This document shows positions 36,353 to 45,300 of a stretch of DNA of 64,000 nucleotides, piece by piece. The notes beneath the pieces were generated by a model. That model did not search any database and was not told the DNA's origin. It worked only from the letters and a program-made list of their open reading frames with translations. The first letter of the stretch is position 1. Each line of letters starts with the position of its first letter. This stretch comes from DASPHG01 sp963849605. Its GTDB lineage: Bacteria > Actinomycetota > Thermoleophilia > Solirubrobacterales > Thermoleophilaceae. The DNA is taken from positions 558,001 through 622,000 of the forward strand of contig CAWKHX010000002.1 in NCBI GenBank assembly GCA_963849605.1. The letters run 5' to 3'. Position numbers and translations under genes: made by a program.

Positions 36353-36642
36353 CCGAGGGCGAACTTCGCGTCCTCGCTCATCATGTCCGGCGTCCACGGG
36401 GGCGAGAACGTCATGTGAGGGTGCACGTCGGCGACTCCTTCGAGCTCGCCGACGTACTCCTTCATCTGCTCGGAAACCTGAGGCCCGATCGGGCAGCCGG
36501 GTGAGGTGAGCGTGAACGTGACGTGGACGTCGTCGTCCTGCACCTCGACCTCGTAGACCAGGCCGAGCTCGACGAAGTCGAGGCCCAGCTCGGGATCAAT
36601 CACGTTGGAAAGGGCGTCCCATATGTCGTCCTTGGTCGGCAC
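36346..36642 (-). CDS. MIP18/SufT-like iron-sulfur assembly factor (DUF59)
   Basis: A 98-residue protein of the MIP18/DUF59 family. It has the N-terminal V-I-D-P-E-L-G-L-D-F-V-E-L-G-L-V and T-S-P-G-C-P-I-G, with the single cysteine important in this family. Members assist iron-sulfur cluster assembly (SufT) or act in aromatic-acid degradation (PaaD). In bacteria with no paa genes nearby, the cluster role is favoured. The GTG at 36640-36642 is the start. Convergent with the membrane protein (7-bp overlap) and divergent from fxsA. Confidence 0.88.
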   Translation of the reverse strand: MPTKDDIWDALSNVIDPELGLDFVELGLVYEVEVQDDDVHVTFTLTSPGCPIGPQVSEQMKEYVGELEGVADVHPHMTFSPPWTPDMMSEDAKFALGY

Positions 36643-36678
36643 AGGCCCAATGCTAGCCAGCGGGTAGCCTGAGGCCGA

Positions 36679-37161
36679 ATGCCGCTCCTGGTCCTGATCT
36701 TCATATTCATCGTCGTCCCGATCGCCGAGCTGTACGTGATCTTCCAGGTCGGCGAGGCGATCGGCGTGCCGCTGACGATCCTCCTCCTCGTGGCCGACTC
36801 GCTGATCGGCTCGCTGCTGCTCAAGTCGCAGGGGCGCGCCGTATGGCGGCGGTTCAACGAGACGATGGCGGCGGGACGGATGCCGCATCGCGAGGTGCTC
36901 GACGGCGTGATGGTGATCTTCGGCGGGGCATTCCTGATCACTCCGGGCTTCATCACCGATGTGGTCGGGCTGTTCCTCCTGCTGCCGCCCACGCGCGCGA
37001 TCGCACGGGGACTCGTCGTCCGGGCGCTCGGGGGGCGGATGTGGATCGGCATGGCGGGGGCCGTCACGCGCCGGCGGGGGCGCTCGGACTACGACGTCGA
37101 CGGCACCGCCACGCCGGTCGACGACGAGTTCGGGCCGCGTACCCCGCGGCTGCCGCGGTGA
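36679..37161 (+). CDS. fxsA: FxsA-family membrane protein
   Basis: A 160-residue protein with three or so helices, P-I-A-E-L-Y-V-I-F-Q-V-G, G-G-A-F-L-I-T-P-G-F-I-T-D and G-L-F-L-L-L-P-P-T-R. These are the signature segments of FxsA, known to suppress phage exclusion in E. coli. The C-terminal tail is polar. Its stop overlaps the next GTG by four bases. Confidence 0.9.
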   Translation: MPLLVLIFIFIVVPIAELYVIFQVGEAIGVPLTILLLVADSLIGSLLLKSQGRAVWRRFNETMAAGRMPHREVLDGVMVIFGGAFLITPGFITDVVGLFLLLPPTRAIARGLVVRALGGRMWIGMAGAVTRRRGRSDYDVDGTATPVDDEFGPRTPRLPR

Positions 37162-37884
37162 GCTCCGCGCCGGCCGAGCTGGCGGTCGCGCTCTCGTTCT
37201 TCGACCCCGACGCCGGCATCCACGGAACGGTCCGGTCGGGACTGACGCTCCTCTTCGAGGGGCGCGAGGCGCGCGCCGAACGCGGACCGGTCGAGATCGA
37301 GCGGGGCGGACGAGGGATGGCAGGCGCGCGCGAGCGGCGACGTCGACGTCAAGCTGACCCCGGTGTCCGACACCGCCGACCTGGGCGGGTTCGCGGTGTC
37401 GGTGTGCTCCGTCGAGGGCAGCGTCGGCGGCAAGAAGATCAGTGGCCTCGGGACCGCGGCCGAGACCCGCCGGCCGCCCGAATGGCGCGAGCTCGATCTG
37501 CTGCGCGCGATCTCGGCCGTGTTCGAGCCGGGCCTGGCGGCGCTCGCGGTCGCTCGCCGCCCGCGGGAAGCCTCGGAACACGGAAGTGAGCTCGTCACGG
37601 CGGTCCTGATCGAGGGCGGCGAGCTGCGCGCGCCCGAGGACGTCCGGATCTCGACGGTCTACGACGGCGGCGGGCGCCAGCACAGCTCCGGGCTCGAGCT
37701 CTGGTTCCCGGGCGAGGATTACCCACGGAGGCTCTTCGGCACCGTTCAGGCGGGAACGTCGCTGGAACTGGAGGGACTTTCGGTACACGCCGCGGCTTTC
37801 AACTGGCGAATGGAGGGACACGTCGGCGCGGGGCTCTACGAGCTCACGCTGCGGCGAGAGGACGCGGGGCAGGCGGCCGCGTGA
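37158..37884 (+). CDS. Protein of unknown function (one frameshift)
   Basis: Two frames join into one protein of about 241 residues. The first part (GTG 37158 onward) runs V-A-L-S-F-F-D-P-D-A-G-I-H to about residue 49. The rest begins after 37305 with A-D-E-G-W-Q-A-R and continues through G-G-F-A-V-S-V-C and F-N-W-R-M-E-G-H-V. The shift lies in a run of four G; one G fewer restores one frame. The sequence is beta-rich, with no known motif. The start overlaps fxsA, and the stop overlaps the HAD gene, so the three form a coupled operon. Confidence 0.65.
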
Positions 37885-38537
37885 GCACCGGCCCGCCGGT
37901 CCGCGCCGTGATCTCGGATTTCGGCGGCGTGCTCACCTCGCCCCTGTTCGAGTCGTTCGCCGCGTGGCAGCGGCAGTCGGGCCTCTCGTTCGAGCAGCTC
38001 GGCCAGGCGATGGCGGACGCGACCGAGCGAAACGGGCTTCACCCCCTCTACGAGCTCGAGAAGGGCACGATCACCGAGGCCGAGTTCCTCGGGATGCTCG
38101 AGGCGCAGCTCGATCCCGGCACGAGCCTCAGCGGGATGCGGGATGTGTACTTCGAGCACCTCCGCCCCAACCCGGAGATGATCGAGCTCATGCGCGAGCT
38201 CCGGGGGCGGGGCCTGCGGATGGCGCTGCTCACGAACAACGTGCGCGAATGGGAGCCCCAGTGGCGCGCGAAACTCCCGGAGATCGACGAGATCTTCGAG
38301 GTGGTCGTCGACTCCGCGTTCGTGGGCATGCGCAAGCCGGACCGCGAGATCTACGAGCTGACGCTCGAGCGCCTCGGCGACGGCCTGGCGGCCGGCGACT
38401 GCCTCTTCGTCGACGACGTCGACGTCAACTGCGAGACGGCGCGGTCACTCGGCATGCGCGCGGTCCACTACCAAGACCCGCAGCAGGCGATCTCCGAGAT
38501 CCAGGAGGTCCTAAGAGGGGGCGAAGCCCCCGGTTAA
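37881..38537 (+). CDS. HAD-superfamily hydrolase, subfamily IA-like
   Basis: A 218-residue cytoplasmic hydrolase. Motif I is D13-F-G-G-V, with the nucleophile aspartate but glycine in place of the second acid. Motif II is in L-L-T-N-N, motif III is the lysine of R-K-P-D, and motif IV is F-V-D-D-V-D. The changed second acid is seen in some HAD enzymes that act on epoxides or as haloacid-like hydrolases. The substrate is unknown. It starts at GTG 37881, overlapping the previous stop. Confidence 0.85.
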   Translation: MSTGPPVRAVISDFGGVLTSPLFESFAAWQRQSGLSFEQLGQAMADATERNGLHPLYELEKGTITEAEFLGMLEAQLDPGTSLSGMRDVYFEHLRPNPEMIELMRELRGRGLRMALLTNNVREWEPQWRAKLPEIDEIFEVVVDSAFVGMRKPDREIYELTLERLGDGLAAGDCLFVDDVDVNCETARSLGMRAVHYQDPQQAISEIQEVLRGGEAPG

Positions 38538-38560
38538 CCGAGGCCGGAGGCCGAGTGGCA

Positions 38561-38716
38561 AACAAAAGGCGGGCCCGGAAGGCCCGCCTAAGTAATCGAG
38601 ACGCGGCCCGTTGCGCTTTTTGAGATGCGTTCCCACTGGACCGGGGTCCTGCGGGCTCGCGGCGGGTCCTCCATCTCGTGACCCGCTCTTGGTTGCGCTC
38701 GGTGCCGCGTCTCTGC
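38561..38716 (-). ncRNA. Candidate structured small RNA, about 155 nt
   Basis: A minus-strand transcript is predicted between two convergent genes in a 262-bp gap without a reading frame. It has a promoter-like pair (TTGACG, 17 bp, TCAAAT), a 10-bp closing stem (GAGACGCGGC with GCCGCGTCTC, 38704-38713 and 38598-38607), and two inner hairpins. Hairpin one is GCGGGTC with GACCCGC; hairpin two is GGAC with GTCC extended by CCCGC/GTGGG. GAGATG in the first loop could pair with CATCTC downstream as a pseudoknot. A strong terminator ends it. No match to 6S, SRP, RNase P, tmRNA or 6C RNA was recognised. Confidence 0.55.
38568..38588 (-). terminator. Rho-independent terminator of the candidate RNA
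   Basis: Stem GGCGGGCC with GGCCCGCC, five-base loop. On the minus strand it is followed by TTTTGTTT, the expected U-run; on the plus strand no T-run follows. It therefore ends minus-strand transcription. Confidence 0.8.
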
Positions 38717-38721
38717 TTTCG

Positions 38722-38750
38722 ATTTGAACCCACATCTGGCGATTCGTCAA
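38722..38750 (-). promoter_or_regulatory. Promoter-like pair upstream of the candidate RNA
   Basis: TTGACG (38745-38750) and TCAAAT (38722-38727) on the minus strand with a 17-bp spacer. The -35 is a strong match to the sigma-70-type consensus, the -10 a weak one. The predicted start lies near 38715, just before the closing stem of the RNA. Confidence 0.5.
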
Positions 38751-38799
38751 GCCCTTTGTGTGAACTGACCCCGCAATCTGCGGGAAAATGGCCGCCTCG

Positions 38800-39765
38800 T
38801 CAGCGTCGCTTCGCGAGTTCGCGCTTCGCGATCTTGCGGTAGCGCCTCATCTTCGAGAGGTTGAGCCGGTAGCGAGACAGCATCGAGCCCGGCGGCAGCT
38901 CGAAACCGCCCACCAGCTTGTGCGGAACGAGCGCCCACTCGCCGTCGCGCTCGACCAGGTCGCCCCGAACCTGGAAGTTCCGCTGCCAGGCGAAGTCCGG
39001 CGCGTGCTCGTGCACCACCACACAGGCCTTGCCAGGGTGGGCCGGCACGCCCAGCGCGCCGGTCCCCAGGCGCACCAGACGCTCACCGCGGTCGACGTCG
39101 ATCGGGAGCCGGACCGAGAACGGAAACCCGTCTGGGGAGACGAGCGACAGCACGCCGCTGCGGTAGCGCTCGCCGAGCTCGTCCAGCCGGCCGTCCCACA
39201 CGACCGCCCCGCCCTCGATCGGCTCCGGCGGGGCCTCCGGCTCCTCGTCGTGGCCCGAGCGAACCTCCTCCATATGGGAGTCGAGGAGCTCGGGCTCCGC
39301 GGATGCATCGCCGCCTGGCCAGACGTAGATCCGCTCAGGCCGCACGTGGACGTAGATGCGCGTGTAGTACCAGGCGAGCATCCCGCGCAGGAACTTCGGC
39401 GGGTGCATGCTCTTGGTCGCGGGCAGCTTTGCGATCGACTCCTCCCAGTAGCGCTCGCGGTTGGCATCGAGGTCGCGGTCGTCCGCATCGGCGGTGCCCT
39501 GGACCAGCACCATCGGCGCCGATTCGATCCCGCTGCCCGTCGCATCCGAGAAGAGCAGGCCGACCTTCGGGTTCGCGCGCGCGTCGTAGGCCTTCTTCGG
39601 GTAACCGAGACCGGTCGTGACGTCGACGCAGCCCTCCTCGCGGTGGTGGTAGGGCGTGACCGGCCAGGTGATCGGCTGGCCGTGCCTGTCCACCGTCGTG
39701 TACTCGGTGGTGATGAACCGGTCGAAGACTTCGGAGATTTCGTTGGGGAGAGCTGTGGCTGTCAT
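38800..39765 (-). CDS. Pyridoxamine-5'-phosphate-oxidase-fold protein
   Basis: A 321-residue protein with two FMN-binding split-barrel domains in tandem. The N-terminal one has I-T-T-E-Y-T-T-V-D-R and K-V-G-L-L-F-S-D, and the second begins near R-S-G-V-L-S-L-V-S-P-D-G. A basic C-terminal helix with many K and R ends the protein. Proteins of this fold bind FMN, F420 or haem, and oxidise or reduce small molecules; the substrate is unknown. ATG start at 39763-39765. The terminator at 38568 is 210 bp downstream, after the candidate RNA. Confidence 0.75.
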   Translation of the reverse strand: MTATALPNEISEVFDRFITTEYTTVDRHGQPITWPVTPYHHREEGCVDVTTGLGYPKKAYDARANPKVGLLFSDATGSGIESAPMVLVQGTADADDRDLDANRERYWEESIAKLPATKSMHPPKFLRGMLAWYYTRIYVHVRPERIYVWPGGDASAEPELLDSHMEEVRSGHDEEPEAPPEPIEGGAVVWDGRLDELGERYRSGVLSLVSPDGFPFSVRLPIDVDRGERLVRLGTGALGVPAHPGKACVVVHEHAPDFAWQRNFQVRGDLVERDGEWALVPHKLVGGFELPPGSMLSRYRLNLSKMRRYRKIAKRELAKRR

Positions 39766-39775
39766 CGGTCCCGAT

Positions 39776-40276
39776 TCAACCAGCCCCGCCGCACGCGCGC
39801 CAGAGCCCGAGCCCGGCCTGGCGCGCGGCCCTCGCCCCGGCGCGGAACACGTCGGCGAAGGCCACGTTCGGCGGGATCGTGAGCTGCTGCGCGTAGCCCT
39901 TGTCGATCATGACCCGATTCAGCATCCGGCCGTCCGGGAGCCACACGTACGCAAGCAGCCGGCCGTAGCGGTCGCGCTCCTCGACGCCGACGCGGTAACG
40001 CACGCGCGTGCCGAGCGGCACGAGGCGCTTCGCGAACTCGGAGGCCTCGCGCCCGAAGCACTCGGCCGAGCCGTAGACCTCCGGCGTGTCGATGCCGATC
40101 AGCCGGACTGAGCCGAGGCTGCCGAGATGGATCGTGTCGCCGTCGGTCACCTTCGTCACCCGCGCATAGCCGCCGTTGTGGATAGGCCGTTCGGCCTGCT
40201 CCGACGAGTCGCCGCAGCCGGCAGTTACGGCTGCGATGGCGAGGACGGCGAGGCTAGTTCTCGCAGCCGAGGCGAT
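39776..40276 (-). CDS. Thermonuclease-family (SNase) lipoprotein
   Basis: A secreted nuclease with staphylococcal-nuclease fold. The signal ends in a lipobox V-T-A-G-C. The domain has T-D-G-D-T-I, then V-R-L-I-G-I-D-T-P-E and D-R-Y-G-R-L-L-A-Y, with conserved catalytic arginine, aspartate and glutamate positions. No ATG, GTG or TTG lies in frame before the signal peptide. The frame must start at an unusual codon (ATC at 40276 is used here as a marker), or a small shift separates it from the upstream gene, whose end it overlaps. It lies 10 bp before the flavin-fold gene. Confidence 0.7.
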   Translation of the reverse strand: MASAARTSLAVLAIAAVTAGCGDSSEQAERPIHNGGYARVTKVTDGDTIHLGSLGSVRLIGIDTPEVYGSAECFGREASEFAKRLVPLGTRVRYRVGVEERDRYGRLLAYVWLPDGRMLNRVMIDKGYAQQLTIPPNVAFADVFRAGARAARQAGLGLWRACGGAG

Positions 40277-40709
40277 CCCAGCAGTAGAGCTCGAGCGCTT
40301 CCGCGGCCAGCTCCATCGCGCGATCCTCGGACAGCCACGGCAGGACGGTGTCGAGCGCCTGCTCCTCCGAGATGCCGTGGGCGAAGGCGTCGTCGCCGCG
40401 GAACCCCGCCGCGATCTTGAGCGCCTCGCGCCGGTGCTCGCCCAGGCCGCTGAAGGCACCGAGCAGGAACTCCTTGTTCGCGATCGGCTGCCCCACCTCG
40501 AGCGACGCATGCCAGGCGGCGAGCATCGACAGATCGTCGTCGTCGAGGTCGTCGACGGCCTTCGAGTAGTGGACGACCAGCTCGTCGTCCGGGATCTCGT
40601 CCACCCACGCGGACACCACCTCGGTGAGCAGCTGCCGGCGAGCCTCACGCCCTACCGACTCGGCGACGACGCGAATGGCCTCCTGGGGCTCGATGAAGCA
40701 CAGTGGCAT
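40254..40709 (-). CDS. Conserved-type cytoplasmic protein of unknown function
   Basis: A 151-residue acidic, mostly helical protein. It opens M-P-L-C-F-I-E-P and has D-D-L-D-D-D-D-L-S-M-L and G-F-R-G-D-D-A-F. No known motif or membrane segment was found. The ATG at 40707-40709 is unambiguous, with no nearby alternatives. Its 3' end overlaps the thermonuclease signal region. Lies between xseB and the nuclease. Confidence 0.6.
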   Translation of the reverse strand: MPLCFIEPQEAIRVVAESVGREARRQLLTEVVSAWVDEIPDDELVVHYSKAVDDLDDDDLSMLAAWHASLEVGQPIANKEFLLGAFSGLGEHRREALKIAAGFRGDDAFAHGISEEQALDTVLPWLSEDRAMELAAEALELYCWDRLGCEN

Positions 40710-40751
40710 GGCGCGAAGGTAGGCGCCGTATCAGACGGAATGGGCGCGAAC

Positions 40752-40982
40752 CTACGGCTGCGGCGGGGCGGCGGCCTCGAGGCGCGCGATCAGGTCGTCC
40801 AGGCGGAGCTCTTCCAGCCCCTTGCCGACGGCCTCGAGCTCGCCGGCCGCGTAGTCGATCAGCGACTTGCCCTCACGGCAGAGGTCGAGTGTCTCGCGCA
40901 GGCCGGTCTGGCCCGTGTCGAGCCGGGCGATGATCTGCTCCAGGCGCTCGACGGCAGACTCGTAGCTCTCGGGCGTGCTCAT
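40752..40982 (-). CDS. xseB: Exodeoxyribonuclease VII small subunit
   Basis: A 76-residue helical protein with the typical XseB pattern: Y-E-S-A-V-E-R-L-E-Q-I-I near the start, then L-R-E-T-L-D-L-C-R-E-G and L-I-D-Y-A-A-G-E-L. It joins XseA to form exonuclease VII, which degrades single-stranded DNA. Its start overlaps the xseA stop by four bases, the usual gene order. Confidence 0.95.
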   Translation of the reverse strand: MSTPESYESAVERLEQIIARLDTGQTGLRETLDLCREGKSLIDYAAGELEAVGKGLEELRLDDLIARLEAAAPPQP

Positions 40983-42367
40983 TCGTCAACCTTCGCATGC
41001 ACGTCGGCGTCCGCCATCCGGGCGGTGAACCTGCCGGCCTTCTTCACAGCGGCGCCGCTGCCGAACGGCTCGCCGGACTCGTCGAGGAGCAGCGCGTAGC
41101 CGCGCTCGAGTGTCCGCTCGGGATCGTGGGCGAACAGCGCCGCGGTGTGCTTCGCGAGCGCCGCCGCTCTCCGCTCGGCGAGTGCGCTGGCGGCCCGCTC
41201 GAGGCGCGCCGTGCGGGCTGCGACGCGCGAGTGCTCGGCGCTGGCGGCCGCGGCGGCCGCATCACGCTTGCGACTCAGAACGAGTGCCGCAACCCGCTCC
41301 TGCCACGAGACCTGCGCCCCGATTCCGCGGCGTGCGGTCGCGCGCAGCTCGCGCGTCTTCTGATGCAGGTCACGCCGATGCCGGTCGAGGTGGTCGCGTG
41401 GAGCACGCGAGAGCGCGCCGAGCTCGCGCGCGCGGCGCACCACGCTCGCGCGCCCGCACGAGTCGAGCCGGCGGGCGGCCTGCCGCAGCCGGTCGGCCGC
41501 CACGGCACAGTCCACTCCGACGGCGGCCTCGGCCGCATGCGTCGGCGTCGAGCAGCAGACGGCGGACACGTCGTCGATCAGCGTGCGGTCGACGTCGTGG
41601 CCGACGGCGCTGATCACCGGCACCGAGAGCAGCGCGACGGTGCGGCACAGGGCCTCGTCGCAGAACGCCCACAGGTCGGCGATCGAGCCGCCGCCCCGGG
41701 TCACGACGATCACATCCACCTCGCCGGTGGCCGCAAGGTCCGCGATCGCCGTGCGGATCGCGGGCGCGGCGCGCTTGTCCTGGACCGGCGCGTATCCCCA
41801 CACGATCCGGCCGTGCCACGAACGCCGCTCGAGCGCCGCGAGGAAGTCGCGCCTAGCGGCGCTCCCCTCCGCGGTCACCACTCCGATCGAGCGCGGCAAC
41901 AGCGAGCGCTCAAGCAGCTTCTGCGGCTCGAACAGCCCCTCGGCTGCGAGCTCGCGCCTCAGCTGCTGCAGCCGCAGCAGCAGATCGCCCTCGCCCGCAA
42001 GCCGGAGATCCAGCACGCGGAAAGAGAAGCTGGGCGAGGCCTTCGCACCGCCGACGTAGTAGTCGGGCCCGCCTGCTGCGACGAGTTGCACTCCGTCGCG
42101 CAGCTCGTCCGGATTCATGCCGGTGCGCTCGAAGTCCGTCCTCCACATCGCACACGGGATCGCGCCGTCCGAGTCGCGCAGTTCGAAGTACACGTTCGCG
42201 CCGCGGCCACCCGTGCGCGCGTTCACGACCTCCCCGACGATGCACACGCGCGTCATCGCCTTCAGCCGTTCACGGAACTTGGCTGCGTAGCGCCCAACCG
42301 GGAAGGGACCGTCGAAGCCCTCGATCCCGGGCGGTATCAGTGGCTGCTGGTCCGGTTCCGCGCTCAC
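40979..42367 (-). CDS. xseA: Exodeoxyribonuclease VII large subunit
   Basis: A 462-residue subunit with an N-terminal OB-fold (G-E-V-V-N-A, Y-F-E-L-R-D-S-D), then the catalytic domain with G-V-V-T-A-E-G-S-A-A, V-T-R-G-G-G-S-I-A-D-L and S-A-V-G-H-D-V-D. A long coiled-coil arm and a C-terminal P-E-R-T-L-E-R-G-Y-A segment follow. The GTG start overlaps the addA-like stop by four bases, and the stop overlaps xseB. All family marks are intact. Confidence 0.96.
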   Translation of the reverse strand: MSAEPDQQPLIPPGIEGFDGPFPVGRYAAKFRERLKAMTRVCIVGEVVNARTGGRGANVYFELRDSDGAIPCAMWRTDFERTGMNPDELRDGVQLVAAGGPDYYVGGAKASPSFSFRVLDLRLAGEGDLLLRLQQLRRELAAEGLFEPQKLLERSLLPRSIGVVTAEGSAARRDFLAALERRSWHGRIVWGYAPVQDKRAAPAIRTAIADLAATGEVDVIVVTRGGGSIADLWAFCDEALCRTVALLSVPVISAVGHDVDRTLIDDVSAVCCSTPTHAAEAAVGVDCAVAADRLRQAARRLDSCGRASVVRRARELGALSRAPRDHLDRHRRDLHQKTRELRATARRGIGAQVSWQERVAALVLSRKRDAAAAAASAEHSRVAARTARLERAASALAERRAAALAKHTAALFAHDPERTLERGYALLLDESGEPFGSGAAVKKAGRFTARMADADVHAKVDE

Positions 42368-45300
42368 GCTTCGAGCGTAGCGTCGAGCACCCGGGAGGTC
42401 TCGGCCTGGTCCCACGAGCACAGGCTCGGCCGGCCCGCGCACTGCGCGCAGAGGTGGAGGTGCGGCTCGGCAGCCGGTGCGAACCGGCCCTCGATCACGC
42501 CCGACGCCAGCTCGAGCAACTCCTGCTCGAGTGCCGCGGCGTCCGCGGCCGCGTACTCGCGCCGCGCCGCTGCGTCGGGCTGCTCGAGGAAGCAGTAGGC
42601 GACCTCGACCATCGGGGCGCCCGAGCGCAACGCGGCGAGCGCGTAGATCAGGCGCTGGATCGAGTACTGCGCGTCGGACAGCGATTCCGGGTCGGTGCCG
42701 TCGAGCGAGTCGGTCTTGTAATCCACGATCAGCACACGGTCGGGCTCCTCGGCGTACACATCGACGAACCCGTTCACGAGCAGGCTCCGCCCCCCGGCCG
42801 CGGGCGGCGCGAGCTCGTAGGCGAACGCCAGCTCCTTCCGCGCCCGGCGCGCGGCCGCGAGGCGCTCGAGCAGAGGGGCGCGGAGGAACGCCGTGACGAA
42901 CCTGAGCGTGTCCTCGACCGCGGCTGGGCCGGCCTCGGCGCCGTATGACGCGAGCCGCTCGGCGACGTCGTCGGGCGTGGGCGCGCTCGGGTCCGCGAAG
43001 TCGAGCCGCTCGAGCAGCTCGTGTACGACCGTCCCGCGCAGGAGGGGCGACAGCTCATCCGAGCCCGGCGGCTCGGGTTGCGACTCCTCCCCGGGGAGCC
43101 GCTCGAGCTCCCGGAGCCCGACGACGCGCTCGAGGTAGAAGCGATAGCCGCACGCGCGGTAGCGGGCGAGCCCGGAGTAGGAGAGCCGGCCCACCGGAAG
43201 CGCGGGGGCGGCCTCGAAGCGCTCGAACTCCTTCAGCGGTGCGACCGGTACCGCGGTGTCCTCCCCAGCGAGCGCGCCGCCGTAGCGCGCGGTCTTGTCG
43301 AGCAGGTCGTCGACGTTCGCCGGCGTGCACACGGTGCAGCGCGCGCCCTGCGGCTCGCCGGCGTCGAGGCCGGGGGCGAACCCGCGCCAGACCCAGTTCA
43401 TCGGCACGCCGAGCAATTCGGGCGGCAGCCACTTCTCGGTATCCGTCGCACCGGAGAGCACGAGCAGCTCCTGTGCTCGCGTCATGGCGACATAGAAGAT
43501 CCGCCGCTCCTCCTCGTCCTGCTCGCGTTTCTGTTGGTCCTCGATCGCCTCCAGGTCGAGGCCCTTCGCGGAGCCGCCGGCCATCGACGCGATCTTCAGG
43601 CCGACGCGCCCGTCGTCCGTGACCCGCAGCGCGTCGTCGTCGCCCTTGCCCGAGCGCCCGAGGTCGGCGACGCACACGACCGGGAACTCGAGCCCCTTCG
43701 CAGCGTGGATCGTCATCAGCCGCACCGCGCCCAGGTCCTCGGCCTCGAGCGGCGCCTCCCCCTCCCGCGCGGCCAGCACGTCCTGCTCTGCGAGGTCGTC
43801 GATGAAGGCGCGCAGGTCGCCGCCCTGCTCGGCCTCGAACGCGCGCGCGAGGCGCATCAGCTTGCGCACGTTCGCCATCCGTCGCCGGCCGTCCGGCAGT
43901 GCGAGCAGCGCACGGTCGTAGCCCGAGTCGGTGATGACGCGGTCGAGCAGGCGCTCGAGGGGCACAGTCGCGGCGAGCGCGCGGTGCTCATCGATCCTCG
44001 TGACCAGTTCCGGCACCCGCTCGCGGTCCGCCGGGGACCAGGAGTCGAGCAGCCCGTCCGAGCCGTCCGGAGCGGTCAGTGCCCACCACGGGTCGCGACG
44101 CAACCGCCGAGCCGCCAGGCCGAGCAGGCCAATCGCATCGAGCGAGAGCCCTCCGAGCGGGGACCCGAGAACCGAATACAGCGCCTCCTCGTCGAGCGGG
44201 TTGGCGAGCACGGCCATGTACGCGCGCAGGTCGGCCACCTGCTGCTGCGTCCAGTAGTTGCGGCCGCCGACGACGTACGTCTCGACGCCGCGCTCGCGCA
44301 GCGCGCGCTCGTACAGGGGCATGTCGACCGCCGCCCGCAGCAGCACCACGATGTCGTCTGGGGGGCGCCCGTCGTCGATCAGCCGCCGGATGCGGTCGGC
44401 CAGCAGGCGCATCTCCGCCGCGCGCCACGGCGCGAGATCGGCCAGTCCGGAGCCGAAGGGCTCCTCACCGGCATCGTCCCAGCGCTCCGTCTTTCGATCG
44501 ACCACGATCAGCTCCACGGCCGGAGCGTCGTCCGCGGGCGTGAAGCCGTTCAGGTCGAGCTGCAGTTGGTCGGCCGCCGGCGTGCTGTCCGCACCGGGCT
44601 CGAGCGGCTGGAAGCCCTCCTCCCAACCGGGCGCGAAGGCGGCGTTCAGCGCGGCGAGGATGTCGGGCCTGCTGCGGAAGTTCTTGCGCAGCGCGCGCAC
44701 CCGGCCGCGCTGCTCGGCCTCGTCGCGCAGCTCGCGGAACACGGTCACGTCGGCGTGGCGGAACCCGTAGATCGACTGGAACTCGTCGCCGACGGTGAAC
44801 AGCCGTCCGTCCTCGCCGACCAGCAGCCTGAGCAGGCGAATCTGGAGCCGGTTCGTGTCCTGGAACTCGTCCACGAGCACGTGCTCGAACTGCTCGCGGT
44901 AGCGCTCGCCGAGCGCGGGGTTGTCCTCGAGCAGCCGGCACGCGAGCAGCTCGAGGTCGTCGAAATCGACCGCCGACTCGCGGTCCTTGGCCTCCCCGTA
45001 GCGGGCCGTGTAGCCGCGCAAGCAGCTCGCGGAGCAGCACGTAGTCGCCGTGCGCGCGGCGCGCGGCGCAGGCTGCCACCCACGCCTCGAGCGCCGCGCC
45101 GGCCGCCTGCATCGCGTCGCCCTGAAGCGCCTTGGTGCGGCCCGTCTTGACGGCCAGCGCGGCGAAGGCGGCGGGATCGCCGACCTCGCCCTCCGGCACG
45201 GCCGCGAGCGCGTCGCGGCAGCGCTCGAGCTTCGCGATCGCCCTGTCGACGCTCGACGACCCTGTCTGCGCGCCCAGCTCGGTGAGCGCGGGCGCGAGCG

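Noticed and set aside
38561..38716. SRP RNA, 6S RNA or RNase P RNA as identity for the structured transcript
   Set aside because: The SRP core GGAAGGAAGCAGC-type element, RNase P conserved GAGGAAAGTCC and 6S open-bubble layout were not seen.
38717..38735. GGGTTCAAATC on the minus strand, resembling a tRNA T-arm
   Set aside because: The flanking bases do not form a T-stem, and no acceptor stem or anticodon arm is found on either side. The segment is better read as the -10 region of the candidate RNA promoter.
43021..45150. A 709-codon open frame on the plus strand
   Set aside because: It is antisense to the AddA-like helicase-nuclease, has no family motif and the composition of a GC-driven shadow frame.
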